A stretch of 32,339 bases of DNA, from contig WQSX01000017.1 of NCBI GenBank assembly GCA_009787625.1, positions 1 through 32,339 of the forward strand, in the 5' to 3' direction. Source of the stretch: Oscillospiraceae bacterium. GTDB lineage: Bacteria > Bacillota > Clostridia > Oscillospirales > Oscillospiraceae. The notes beneath the pieces were generated by a model. That model saw only the letters and a program-made list of their open reading frames with translations. It did not search any database and was not told where the DNA came from. A program made the position numbers and the translations under genes. Shown in pieces: positions 23,983 to 32,112 of the stretch (the stretch's first letter is position 1; every line of letters starts with the position of its first letter).

Positions 23983-25188
23983 ATGAAAGATATTTATATA
24001 GACAGTCTAAATGACAAAGACAAGAATGTCAGGCTTGATGCTCTGCGCAAGCTTGTGATTTTATATGAAACCGGAGCGCTGGAGCCGCCAATTTCAGGGA
24101 GAAATGTGAATAACCATATTCATACGACATATTCATTTTCGCCGTATTCCCCTGCTATGGCTGTTTTTAAGTCTTGGCAGAGTGGGCTTGCAACCACAGG
24201 AATTATGGATCACGATAGTGTTGCAGGGGCAAATGAGTTTATTAAAGCGGGAAATATTTTAAAAATGCCTGTCACCATTGGTTTTGAACTCCGGTGTTCT
24301 ATGGCCGATACGCCATTTGAGGGTAGGCGGATAAATAATCCCGACCAAGATTCTGTTGTCTACTTGGCGATGCATGGTGTTCCTCATCATATGCTCGGCG
24401 AGGCTGACCGTTTTCTTGCTCCTTACAGGGAAAAACGCAATATTCGCAATTGGAAAATGGTTGATAGGTTAAACGAAAAGCTACGTCCCTATGGACTTGA
24501 ACTTGATTTCACCACCGATGTACTCCCCTTTTCCGAGTATTCTTCCGGTGGTTCGGTGACTGAAAGGCATATTTTATTTGCACTCGCCGCTAAAATTTCT
24601 CCCGATGATATGCCTCGTCATTTTCTGCTCGGCATGTTTAAAAGTCAGCTTGTTGAAAGTTTTTATGTTGACGCCACTGACGAAATGCCGCATGTCACTG
24701 ATTTTATCACACTCGCAGAAAAACTCGGAGCAATTCCCGCCTATGCATATCTCGGCGATGTTGGAGTTTCGGTCACGGGAGACAAGAGGGCTCAGAAATT
24801 TGAAGATTCTTTCTTAGATGAGCTGTTGCCCTATCTTAAGAACTTGGGTTTCCGTGCTGTGACGTATATGCCTGCGCGTAATACAGATGCTCAGCTTGCC
24901 CGCATCAAAGAACTTTGCGACACCAATGGGTTTTTCCAAATTTCCGGCGAGGATATAAATTCGCCGCTTCAAAAGTTTATTTGCCCAAAAATCGAAACTC
25001 CTGAGTTTGAGCATCTCATTGATTCTGCTTGGGCTTTGGTTGGGCATGAGTTTGCTTCTCCAAGCGATTTGTCCGAGGGAATGTTTTCGGAAAATGCGAT
25101 TAAGAAGTTCCCGGATTTGGGAGAGCGCATAGAGTTCTTTGCCGAGCTTGCCAAGGATAAGTTTCGGGTTAAGAGAAAGGTTATTTAA
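23983..25188 (+). CDS. PHP domain-containing protein (putative metal-dependent phosphoesterase)
   Basis: This 401-residue protein carries a PHP (polymerase and histidinol phosphatase) metal site: NHIHTTYSFSPYSP (H45, H47), GIMDHDSVAG (D76, H77, D78), GFELRC (E102) and MHGVPHH (H131). Later candidates include RHFLLGM. An N-terminal helical segment (1-40) precedes the PHP core. PHP proteins hydrolyse phosphoesters; the substrate here is unknown. The ATG at 23983 is chosen over the ATG at 23971, which is part of the shared leader AAAGGAATGGTCATT. It lies 28 bases after rhaEW and four bases before the SorE-like dehydrogenase, so it is probably co-transcribed with rhamnose genes and may act on a sugar phosphate. 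Confidence 0.85.
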   Translation: MKDIYIDSLNDKDKNVRLDALRKLVILYETGALEPPISGRNVNNHIHTTYSFSPYSPAMAVFKSWQSGLATTGIMDHDSVAGANEFIKAGNILKMPVTIGFELRCSMADTPFEGRRINNPDQDSVVYLAMHGVPHHMLGEADRFLAPYREKRNIRNWKMVDRLNEKLRPYGLELDFTTDVLPFSEYSSGGSVTERHILFALAAKISPDDMPRHFLLGMFKSQLVESFYVDATDEMPHVTDFITLAEKLGAIPAYAYLGDVGVSVTGDKRAQKFEDSFLDELLPYLKNLGFRAVTYMPARNTDAQLARIKELCDTNGFFQISGEDINSPLQKFICPKIETPEFEHLIDSAWALVGHEFASPSDLSEGMFSENAIKKFPDLGERIEFFAELAKDKFRVKRKVI

Positions 25189-25192
25189 TCGT

Positions 25193-26428
25193 ATGAACAC
25201 AAAAGCTGTTAGAATTTACGGCAAGAAAGATTTGCGCCTGGAGGAATTTCAGCTTCCGCCTATCGGCGATGATGAAATCTTGGCGACGGTTGTGTCGGAT
25301 TGCATCTGCATGTCGAGCTATAAAGCCGCCATGCAGGGTCCTGACCACAAGCGGGTTCCGGATAATGTGGCGGTAAATCCCACTATGATGGGACATGAAT
25401 TCAGCGGTGAGATTTTGAAAGTCGGCGCAAAGTGGCAGAGCGAGTTTAGTCCCGGGCAAAAATATGCAATTCAACCTGCACTCAACTATAAGGGTTCGCT
25501 TGATGCTCCCGGTTACTCCTATCGTTTCATTGGCGGCAATGCTACGCATGTTGTCATTCCAAATGAGGTTATGGAGCAAAAATGCCTTTTGCCATACAAC
25601 GGCGATGCCTACTTTTATGCTTCTCTCGCAGAGCCTATGAGTTGTGTCATCGGGGCATTTCACGCAAGTTATCACACCACTGCGGGAAGTTATGTGCATG
25701 ATATGGGCATTGCTGCGGGCGGCAACATGGCGATTTTGGCGGGCGCAGGACCTATGGGACTCGGTGCCATTGATTATGCAATTCACTGCAATAGAAAGCC
25801 TTCTCTTTTAGTTGTAACTGATATTGACGAAGCACGCCTTAGCCGAGCTTCTGAGGTTTTACCCATCGAAAAAGCCGCAAAAAATGGTGTTAAGCTTGTT
25901 TATATGAACACCGCTGATTCCGCTGAACTTATGGCTTTGACCGATGGTAGTGGTTTTGATGATGTTTTCGTCTATGCTCCTGTTTCTAAGGTTATTGAGC
26001 TTGGGGACAGTATTTTGGCGCGGGATGGTTGCCTCAATTTCTTTGCAGGGCCTACGGCTACTGATTTTAGTGCATCTCTCAATTTCTACAATGTCCACTA
26101 CGCTGCCACGCACATTGTCGGCACCAGCGGCGGTAATACCGATGATATGCGTGAGTCCCTCTCTATGATGGAGCAGGGGCTGATTGATCCTGCGGCAATG
26201 ATTACTCATGTCGGTGGGCTTGATGCGGTTATTGATACTACTTTGAATCTGCCTGACATTCCCGGTGGTAAGAAGCTGATTTACACCCATATTTCCATGC
26301 CGCTGACTGCTATCGAAGACTTTGGTTCATCTGATAATCCTGTTTTGCGAGAAATTGCGGGGATTGTTGAGCGCAATAACGGTCTTTGGTGCGCTGAGGC
26401 TGAAAGGTATTTGTTTGAGAGGCTTTGA
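25193..26428 (+). CDS. zinc-type alcohol dehydrogenase, SorE-like (L-sorbose 1-phosphate reductase family)
   Basis: This is a 411-residue medium-chain dehydrogenase that resembles proteins annotated as L-sorbose-1-phosphate reductase. It has a GroES-like N-terminus with MGHEFSGEILKVGAKW (about 64-79, the catalytic-zinc region), YSYRFIGGNATHVVIPNEV, and LAEPMSCVIGAFHA, then a Rossmann fold with LAGAGPMGLGAIDYAI and VVTDIDEARL. The ATG at 25193 is four bases after the PHP stop, with AAAGG 12 bases upstream inside the PHP gene. It should interconvert a keto sugar (phosphate) and a sugar alcohol with NAD(P)H. A role in rhamnose breakdown is not established; the substrate could be another deoxy sugar. 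Confidence 0.86.
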   Translation: MNTKAVRIYGKKDLRLEEFQLPPIGDDEILATVVSDCICMSSYKAAMQGPDHKRVPDNVAVNPTMMGHEFSGEILKVGAKWQSEFSPGQKYAIQPALNYKGSLDAPGYSYRFIGGNATHVVIPNEVMEQKCLLPYNGDAYFYASLAEPMSCVIGAFHASYHTTAGSYVHDMGIAAGGNMAILAGAGPMGLGAIDYAIHCNRKPSLLVVTDIDEARLSRASEVLPIEKAAKNGVKLVYMNTADSAELMALTDGSGFDDVFVYAPVSKVIELGDSILARDGCLNFFAGPTATDFSASLNFYNVHYAATHIVGTSGGNTDDMRESLSMMEQGLIDPAAMITHVGGLDAVIDTTLNLPDIPGGKKLIYTHISMPLTAIEDFGSSDNPVLREIAGIVERNNGLWCAEAERYLFERL

Positions 26429-26479
26429 GCTTTTTGGCGCACTATTCCCACAGATAACGGATAATTTATTCCGATCTTC

Positions 26480-26550
26480 GTAGGGGCGAACTGTGTTCGC
26501 CCGAAATTACCGGGCACCCCTAATAACGGGCGAACACAGTTCGCCCCTAC
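26480..26550. repeat. 71-base perfect inverted repeat (REP/MITE-like) between the SorE-like and E2 genes
   Basis: Two 24-base arms, 26480-26503 (GTAGGGGCGAACTGTG...) and 26527-26550 (...CAGTTCGCCCCTAC), are perfect inverse complements around a 23-base loop. Each arm is itself a palindrome (GGGCGAA...TTCGCCC). The outer ends share the consensus CGGGCGA...TCGCCCCTAC with the repeats at 2651 and 26991. In RNA it would form a long hairpin within the operon; no T run follows, so it is not a typical terminator. Confidence 0.8.
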
Positions 26551-26581
26551 ATAATTCAACACGAAAGGTTTGATTTTATTT

Positions 26582-28012
26582 ATGGCTAATGCTGTTATAA
26601 TGCCTCGGCAGGGACAGTCTGTTGAGAGTTGTGTCATCGGAACCTGGCATAAGAACGTTGGCGACAAGGTCTCTGTCGGAGATTTGCTTTTTACCTATGA
26701 GACCGATAAGGCTACCTTCGAAGAGGAGTCTAAGGTTGACGGGACTATGCTTGCGCTCTTTTTTGAAGAGGGTGATGATGTCGAGTGTCTTGTCAATGTC
26801 TGTGTAATTGGTGCAGAAGGCGAGAATTTTGAGCAGTTTAAACATGATATGGGTGATTCTGTAGGGACGGCCGTTCCGGATCCCCCGGATGTCCCGATTG
26901 CAGAGACAACCATTTCAGAAAACCCGCAGGTGACCGGGGACGGTCGGTCAAATGTCCAAATCGCTGAGATACCCATTTTAGGAAACCCGCCGGCGACCGG
27001 GGGCGGTCGCCCCTGCAATGGTCACCCGGTCTCTCCACGCGCTCGGAAACTCGCTGAGCGAACCGGGGCTGATATCAGCCGTGCTGTGCCTACGGGTGCA
27101 AATGGGCGAATAATGGAGCGTGATGTGCAGGCGGCTATTGATGCAGGGTATCTTGGTACTCGCTCTGCCGGTGGTGCTTTCGGCGCTGCTGTGGCTACGG
27201 GGCTTGGTGGGCGATTTACTGCTCAGGATGCTGCAAATTCTGCTATTTATGATTTTCCGCCTAATAATACTCCGGCTGTTTCATCTTTCTACCCTGACAG
27301 CGAGGATGTGCCGCTTTCGGGTGTTCGAAAGTTTATTTCTAAAGCCATGCATGCTTCACTGGCAAATTCTGCTCAACTCACACATCACACATCTTTCGAT
27401 GCCACCGATATTCTTAACCTCCGTAAGAATCTGAAGACTTTGAATGAAAATCATCCGACATCTGTACGCTATACCACAGACATTTCAAAAATCACCATTA
27501 CTGATATCATTGTCTACGCCACTGCCCGCGTATTAACAAATCACAAAGCAATTAATGCTCATTTTCTGGATGATAAAATCCGTGTTTTCAATAACGCACA
27601 TATAGGGGTCGCAGTGGATACTCCCAGAGGTCTGCTCGTTCCGACAATTTCTATGGCAAACGGACATACTTTGTCCGAGCTCAGTTTATATATGAAGCAG
27701 CGGGTTGATGAATGCAGGTCCGGCTCAATTGATCCCGATCTGCTTAAAGGCGCTTCTTTCACTATCTCCAATCTCGGTGCTATGGGTGTTGAAATGTTTA
27801 CGCCTATTCTCAATCCGCCTCAGGTGGGCATTTTAGGCGTATGCTCTATTGTTGAGCGGTCACGTAACGGCAAGTTTTACCCTGCTATGGGGCTTTCGCT
27901 CACATATGACCACCGTGCCTTAGACGGTGCTGATGCCGCAAGGTTCCAAAAGGAGCTTGTAGACTTTTTAGAGAATTTTACTTTTAATTTAACCGTTATG
28001 CGGGGTATGTGA
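26582..28012 (+). CDS. 2-oxo acid dehydrogenase E2 component (dihydrolipoyl acyltransferase)
   Basis: This is the core acyltransferase of a 2-oxo acid dehydrogenase complex. In order: a lipoyl domain (1-80) with K43 in YETDKATFEEES; a variable linker (81-149); the E1/E3 peripheral-subunit-binding domain (150-186, VSPRARKLAERTGADISRAVPTGANGRI...); a second linker; and the catalytic domain (about 243-476) with H444 and D448 in TYDHRALDGAD. The ATG at 26582 has AAAGG 13 bases upstream. Linker residues 104-146 are two tandem 21-22-residue units, encoded by 26891-26953 and 26954-27019, that contain REP-like palindromic DNA. It probably supplies acyl-CoA from a 2-oxo acid produced in this pathway; pyruvate, acetoin or branched-chain substrates are all possible. 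Confidence 0.92.
   Translation: MANAVIMPRQGQSVESCVIGTWHKNVGDKVSVGDLLFTYETDKATFEEESKVDGTMLALFFEEGDDVECLVNVCVIGAEGENFEQFKHDMGDSVGTAVPDPPDVPIAETTISENPQVTGDGRSNVQIAEIPILGNPPATGGGRPCNGHPVSPRARKLAERTGADISRAVPTGANGRIMERDVQAAIDAGYLGTRSAGGAFGAAVATGLGGRFTAQDAANSAIYDFPPNNTPAVSSFYPDSEDVPLSGVRKFISKAMHASLANSAQLTHHTSFDATDILNLRKNLKTLNENHPTSVRYTTDISKITITDIIVYATARVLTNHKAINAHFLDDKIRVFNNAHIGVAVDTPRGLLVPTISMANGHTLSELSLYMKQRVDECRSGSIDPDLLKGASFTISNLGAMGVEMFTPILNPPQVGILGVCSIVERSRNGKFYPAMGLSLTYDHRALDGADAARFQKELVDFLENFTFNLTVMRGM
26861..27019. repeat. REP-like repeat cluster inside the E2 coding sequence
   Basis: Three degenerate copies of the dispersed palindrome lie here: GTAGGGACGGCCGTTCC at 26861, TGACCGGGGACGGTCGGTC in unit 26891-26953, and CGGCGACCGGGGGCGGTCGC in unit 26954-27019. 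The last ends CCCCTGCAAT and nearly equals the copy at 2651. The two units are in-frame tandem duplicates of 63 and 66 bases. Confidence 0.75.
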
Positions 28013-28023
28013 GTAAAGTAGAT

Positions 28024-28135
28024 GCAAACCGCAAGTCTAGCAGATGATGGGCGGTTTGTGGAGTCTTTTTTTCGAGAACAGCGGTGTAGATCCCGATGGC
28101 TCGAAAAAAAGCGGAGCAAATTGCTCATCATCTGC
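28024..28135. repeat. long imperfect inverted repeat between E2 and E3, possible attenuator
   Basis: GCAGATGATGGGCGGTTTG (28040-28058) pairs with CAAATTGCTCATCATCTGC (28117-28135), and TTTTTTTCGAG (28066-28076) pairs perfectly with CTCGAAAAAAA (28100-28110), forming a nested 96-base palindrome. CAAACCGC (28025-28032) instead pairs perfectly with GCGGTTTG (28051-28058), eight bases before the T run at 28066-28072, resembling a terminator hairpin. The two structures are mutually exclusive. A degenerate MITE is an alternative. Confidence 0.6.
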
Positions 28136-28167
28136 GGCAATAACGCGGCGAAAGGTGTAATATTTAT

Positions 28168-29547
28168 ATGTACGATTTAATTATTCTTGGCGGCGGTCCC
28201 GGAGGGTATATGGCGGCGGAGCGTGCAGGTCATGCGGGGCTCAATGTGTTGCTTGTTGAAAAGCGTGCGTTGGGTGGAGTATGTCTCAATGAAGGGTGCA
28301 TTCCCTCTAAGGCACTTTTAAACTCTGCTAAAATTGCCGACTATGCCGCTCATGGTGATGATTATGGCGTGAGTGTTTCCGGTGTGGCTCTCAACCATAT
28401 AGCTGTTATAAAACGGAAAAATAAGGTCGTAAAGACTCTGGTTAATGGCGTAAAGGCTCTTATGAAAACTAATAAAGTCACTGTCGTCGACGGCGAGGCT
28501 TTTATTGTGGATAAAAACCGCATCAAAGTTGGTGATGAGATTTTCGAGGGTGCTCGTCTCATGATTGCCACAGGCTCAGTTCCTGTTGTTCCGCCAATTG
28601 AGGGTGTGCAGGAGGGGCTCAGTAGCGGGTTTGTGCTGACCAGCCGTGAGATTTTGGATTTAGAGACAGTTCCTGAAAATCTCGTTATTATCGGCGGTGG
28701 TGTCATCGGTCTTGAGATGGCTGCATACTATAACACTGCGGGGGCTAATGTCACTGTCATTGAAATGATGCCGAAAATTGCAGGGGCAATGGACTCAGAG
28801 ATTTCGTCGCTTCTGATGAAGAGTCTTGAGAGTAAAGGCATTAAGTTTATTTTGAGTGCTAAGGTCACGGCTGTTGATGAACATCGGGGCACGGTTCTTT
28901 TTACAAGACAGGTGGGACAAGGGGACGGTTCCTCTGTCTCACCCGAACGAATCCCGACTGACAAGGTACTTTTATCTATCGGACGAAAGCCGCTCATTGA
29001 TGGATTTGGGCTTGAAAATACTGATGTGTTGGTTGAAAATGGTGCAATCAAAGCCGATTTGAACTCACTTACAAATATTCCGAATATTTATGCTGTCGGT
29101 GATGTTAACGGTAAATACATGCTCGCCCATACTGCATATCGGGAGGCCGAGGTTGCGGTGAATCATTTGCTGGGCAAGCACGATATCATGCGCTATGACG
29201 CAATCCCCTCTGTGATTTACACTTCGCCTGAAGTCGCAAGTGTAGGTGAGACTGAGGAAACGGCTACGTCCAAAGGTTTAGACTACTGCTCCGTAACCGT
29301 TCCCATGCTCTACAGCGGTCGTTATGTCGCCGAGACTACGGCTACTGACGGAATTTGCAAGGTTATCATCGAAAAATCTTCCCGGCGCATAATCGGGGTA
29401 CATTTGTATGGGAGTTATGCTTCGGAGATTATCGTCAGTGCATGTATTATGATTGAGATGCAGATGCGTGTTGAGGACGTGAAAGAGGTTGTGTTCCCCC
29501 ACCCAACAGTCAGCGAGATTATCCGCGAAGCTGTGTTTAAATTGTAA
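28168..29547 (+). CDS. lpdA: dihydrolipoyl dehydrogenase (E3)
   Basis: This flavoprotein reoxidises the E2 lipoamide with NAD+. At 459 residues it is near family length. FAD-binding GGGPGGYMAAERAG (8-21), the redox disulfide C39/C44 in GVCLNEGCIPSK, NAD-site GGGVIGLEMA (176-185), the second FAD segment IYAVGDVNG (307-315) and the catalytic dyad H445/E450 in FPHPTVSE are all present. Residues 248-259 (QVGQGDGSSVSP region) are encoded by an in-frame palindrome at 28911-28943 and have no clear counterpart in the family. The ATG follows AAAGG by 12 bases. It is co-linear with the E2 and fused E1 genes of the same complex. Confidence 0.94.
   Translation: MYDLIILGGGPGGYMAAERAGHAGLNVLLVEKRALGGVCLNEGCIPSKALLNSAKIADYAAHGDDYGVSVSGVALNHIAVIKRKNKVVKTLVNGVKALMKTNKVTVVDGEAFIVDKNRIKVGDEIFEGARLMIATGSVPVVPPIEGVQEGLSSGFVLTSREILDLETVPENLVIIGGGVIGLEMAAYYNTAGANVTVIEMMPKIAGAMDSEISSLLMKSLESKGIKFILSAKVTAVDEHRGTVLFTRQVGQGDGSSVSPERIPTDKVLLSIGRKPLIDGFGLENTDVLVENGAIKADLNSLTNIPNIYAVGDVNGKYMLAHTAYREAEVAVNHLLGKHDIMRYDAIPSVIYTSPEVASVGETEETATSKGLDYCSVTVPMLYSGRYVAETTATDGICKVIIEKSSRRIIGVHLYGSYASEIIVSACIMIEMQMRVEDVKEVVFPHPTVSEIIREAVFKL
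28911..28943. repeat. in-frame palindromic repeat inside lpdA
   Basis: GGTGGGACAAGGGGACGG followed by TTCCTCTGTCTCACC is an imperfect palindrome (16 of 17 positions pair if G-T is allowed). It resembles the dispersed GGTGAGACAGAGGAACCGTC-type repeats I recall from clostridial genomes. It adds about 11 residues between an E3 strand and DKVLLSIGRKP without breaking the frame. Confidence 0.65.
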
Positions 29548-29576
29548 ATCACTTAATAATTTAAAGGAGTCAAAAT

Positions 29577-32030
29577 ATGCCGAAAAGTCAATTTATGGAT
29601 CCAAAGGAAGTTAGAAAGAGCGGGTTTATCAAGTTTAATGATATCCCCGTGAATCAGTACAAGAAAACTGTTAAGCAGGAAAAGGGTAATTTCTCGAACG
29701 ATGATTTTATTAGAATTTTCCATGACATGGCGATTATTCGTGAGTTTGAGACTATGCTCCTGTCCATTAAAACCACCAACGCATACAACGGTGTTGAGTA
29801 TAACAATCCCGGTCCTGCTCATTTATCATTGGGGCAAGAGGCTTCTGCGGTTGGGCAGGCTTATTTGCTTGATGAGAATGATTATATATTCGGTTCACAC
29901 CGCAGCCATGGCGAAATTCTTGCAAAGGGGCTCTCATGCATAAACAAAATGGACGATAAGGCACTCATGGAAATTATGGAAAATTTCTTTGATGGTGCAA
30001 TTTTGAAGGTTGTTGAAGATAAACAAAAAGATGTGAAAGAGCTTGCCACAGATTTTCTTGTCTATGGTGCGCTTGCTGAAGTTTTTGCACGTGCAACAGG
30101 ATTTAACAGAGGTCTTGGCGGTTCTATGCACGCCTTCTTTACACCGTTTGGCATCTACCCGAACAACGCTATAGTCGGCGGTAGCGGCACAATTTCCATG
30201 GGTGCTGCGCTCTTTAAGAAAGTGAATAGAAAAGACGGCATAGTTGTATGTAATATCGGTGACGCTTCAATGGGTTGCGGCCCTGTTTGGGAGGCTCTTA
30301 ACATGGCGGCAATGGACCAGTACAATGAGCTGTGGGGTGAGGGTTTTGAGGGTGGTTTGCCTATTATCTTCAACTTCTTCAACAACCTCTATGGCATGGG
30401 TGGTCAGACCATTGGTGAGACAATGGCTTATAATATGCTCGCCCGTGTTGGCGCAGGTGTCAACCCCGACCAAATGCACTCTGAGAGAGTTGACGGACTT
30501 AATCCGCTTGCCGTTATTGACGCTATGAAGCGTAAAATGGAGCTAATCAAGAGTGGTAAGGCTCCGATTTTCCTTGACACTCTCACCTATCGTTTCACCG
30601 GGCATTCTCCCTCAGACAGCGGAAGCTACCGCACAAAAGAGGAAGTCGAGGCATGGGAAGCGCAGGATTCACTCATTGTCTACGGCAAGGAGCTTAAAAG
30701 TGCCGGAGTCTGCGATCTTGGTGAGCTTGATAACATCAAAGAGTGCATAAAAAACGGCATGACAAAAATTTGCCGCCTTGCGATTGACGACAATCTATCT
30801 CCCAGAATTGCCCCTGAGGATGTCGGCAAGCTCATGTTCTCGAATATGAGTATTGAAAAGATGGAAGATCGTGAGCCTGATGTACTGACTCCGAAAGTGG
30901 AAAACCCACGTGTTGCACAGATTGCCAAGAAAATTCGCTATGCGTATGACGATAAGGGTAAGCCTGTTTCAAAGAATAAGGTGTATCAACTTCGTGATGG
31001 GCTTTTTGAGGCTATTGTCGATAAGTTCTATACTGACCCGACTCTGGTTGCTTATGGTGAAGATAACCGTGACTGGGGTGGTGCGTTCGCTGTCTACAGA
31101 GGTCTCACTGAGGCACTTCCCTATCACCGCTTCTTCAATTCTCCGATTTCTGAAGCCGCTATCGCCGGCAGTGCCGTTGGTTATGCACTTTCAGGCGGCA
31201 GAGTTATTGCGGAAATTATGTATGCCGACTTTATCGGCAGAGCCGGTGATGAGATTTTCAACCAGCTTGCCAAGTGGCAGTCAATGAGTGCAGGGGTTCT
31301 CAAAATGCCTGCTGTTCTGCGCGTTTCTGTCGGTTCTAAGTACGGCGCGCAACACTCGCAGGACTGGACTTCACTTATTGCCCATATTCCGGGACTAAAA
31401 TGTGTCTTCCCTGCTACGCCTTATGATGCTAAGGGGCTCATGAACACTGCGCTAAGTGGAAGTGACCCTGTTGTGTTCTTTGAGAGCCAGCGTATTTACG
31501 ATATCGGCGAGCAGTTTGTGACTACGGGTGTGCCTGAAGGGTACTATGAGATTCCGATTGGTGAGCCTGATGTTAAGCTCGTTGGTGGCGATGTAACTAT
31601 CTTGACTATTGGTGCTACTCTGTACCCGGCTATGGATGCCGCTAAGATTTTAAAAGATAAATATGGAATCTCTGCTGAAGTTATCGACGCTCGCTCCATT
31701 GTTCCTTTTAACTATGACAAGGTGCTTGAGAGTGTACGCAAGACAGGTAAAATTGTACTTGCCTCCGATGCTTGCGAGAGAGGTTCACACATCAAGGAAA
31801 TGGCTCAGACCATAACAGAGCTTGCGTTTGACTATCTCGACGCTCCGCCCGTCACTGTCGGTTCTCGCAACTGGATTACTCCTGCTTACGAGCTTGAGGA
31901 GTTCTTCTTCCCTCAGCCCGACTGGATAATCGACGCGATTTCGCAGCGGATTATGCCGTTATCGGGGCATGTGCCTAAGAATAATTTTACTGAGCTTGAA
32001 CAGCTTCGGCGTAATAAGTTTGGCGTTTAG
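29577..32030 (+). CDS. fused 2-oxo acid dehydrogenase E1 component, alpha and beta domains
   Basis: This 817-residue thiamine diphosphate enzyme joins the usually separate E1 alpha and beta subunits. The alpha half (about 40-430) has [12 protein letters not shown] (79-90), [13 protein letters not shown] (106-118), GGSMHAFF (181-188), the ThDP/Mg motif GDA...NN (228-270) and [10 protein letters not shown] (338-347). The beta half (about 470-817) has [15 protein letters not shown] (490-504, with E495 as the likely cofactor-activating Glu), [11 protein letters not shown], and [14 protein letters not shown]. Two insertions are noteworthy: about 120-170 and 246-260 ([15 protein letters not shown]). 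AAAGGAG lies seven bases before the ATG. With E2 and E3 it makes a complete complex; the oxo acid is not determined. Confidence 0.9.
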   Translation: MPKSQFMDPKEVRKSGFIKFNDIPVNQYKKTVKQEKGNFSNDDFIRIFHDMAIIREFETMLLSIKTTNAYNGVEYNNPGPAHLSLGQEASAVGQAYLLDENDYIFGSHRSHGEILAKGLSCINKMDDKALMEIMENFFDGAILKVVEDKQKDVKELATDFLVYGALAEVFARATGFNRGLGGSMHAFFTPFGIYPNNAIVGGSGTISMGAALFKKVNRKDGIVVCNIGDASMGCGPVWEALNMAAMDQYNELWGEGFEGGLPIIFNFFNNLYGMGGQTIGETMAYNMLARVGAGVNPDQMHSERVDGLNPLAVIDAMKRKMELIKSGKAPIFLDTLTYRFTGHSPSDSGSYRTKEEVEAWEAQDSLIVYGKELKSAGVCDLGELDNIKECIKNGMTKICRLAIDDNLSPRIAPEDVGKLMFSNMSIEKMEDREPDVLTPKVENPRVAQIAKKIRYAYDDKGKPVSKNKVYQLRDGLFEAIVDKFYTDPTLVAYGEDNRDWGGAFAVYRGLTEALPYHRFFNSPISEAAIAGSAVGYALSGGRVIAEIMYADFIGRAGDEIFNQLAKWQSMSAGVLKMPAVLRVSVGSKYGAQHSQDWTSLIAHIPGLKCVFPATPYDAKGLMNTALSGSDPVVFFESQRIYDIGEQFVTTGVPEGYYEIPIGEPDVKLVGGDVTILTIGATLYPAMDAAKILKDKYGISAEVIDARSIVPFNYDKVLESVRKTGKIVLASDACERGSHIKEMAQTITELAFDYLDAPPVTVGSRNWITPAYELEEFFFPQPDWIIDAISQRIMPLSGHVPKNNFTELEQLRRNKFGV

Positions 32031-32034
32031 GGTT

Positions 32035-32080
32035 AAACAGCACCTAAATTGTTGACAAAACAGCACCTACACGCTATACT
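32035..32080 (+). promoter_or_regulatory. promoter of the antitoxin gene with AAACAGCACCTA direct repeats
   Basis: TTGACA (32052-32057) and TATACT (32075-32080) are separated by exactly 17 bases. AAACAGCACCTA occurs at 32035-32046 and again at 32058-32069, inside the spacer. Such repeats across a promoter are the usual operator arrangement for toxin-antitoxin autoregulation. Confidence 0.65.
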
Positions 32081-32112
32081 ATTAGTAATAAAAAAGGAAA
32101 GGGGTTTTACTT

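Noticed and set aside
25181-26290. long minus-strand frames opposite the SorE-like gene
   Set aside because: They mirror a strongly conserved dehydrogenase and show biased, shadow-like composition without a start signal.
28076-28100. sequencing-adapter remnant (GATCTACAC is adapter-like) in the E2-E3 gap
   Set aside because: The nine-base match on the complement is short and embedded in a natural palindrome, so chance is more likely.
28024-28135. riboswitch (thiamine or lipoate) controlling E3
   Set aside because: No conserved riboswitch motifs such as CTGAGA of the TPP element are present; only the inverted repeats are.
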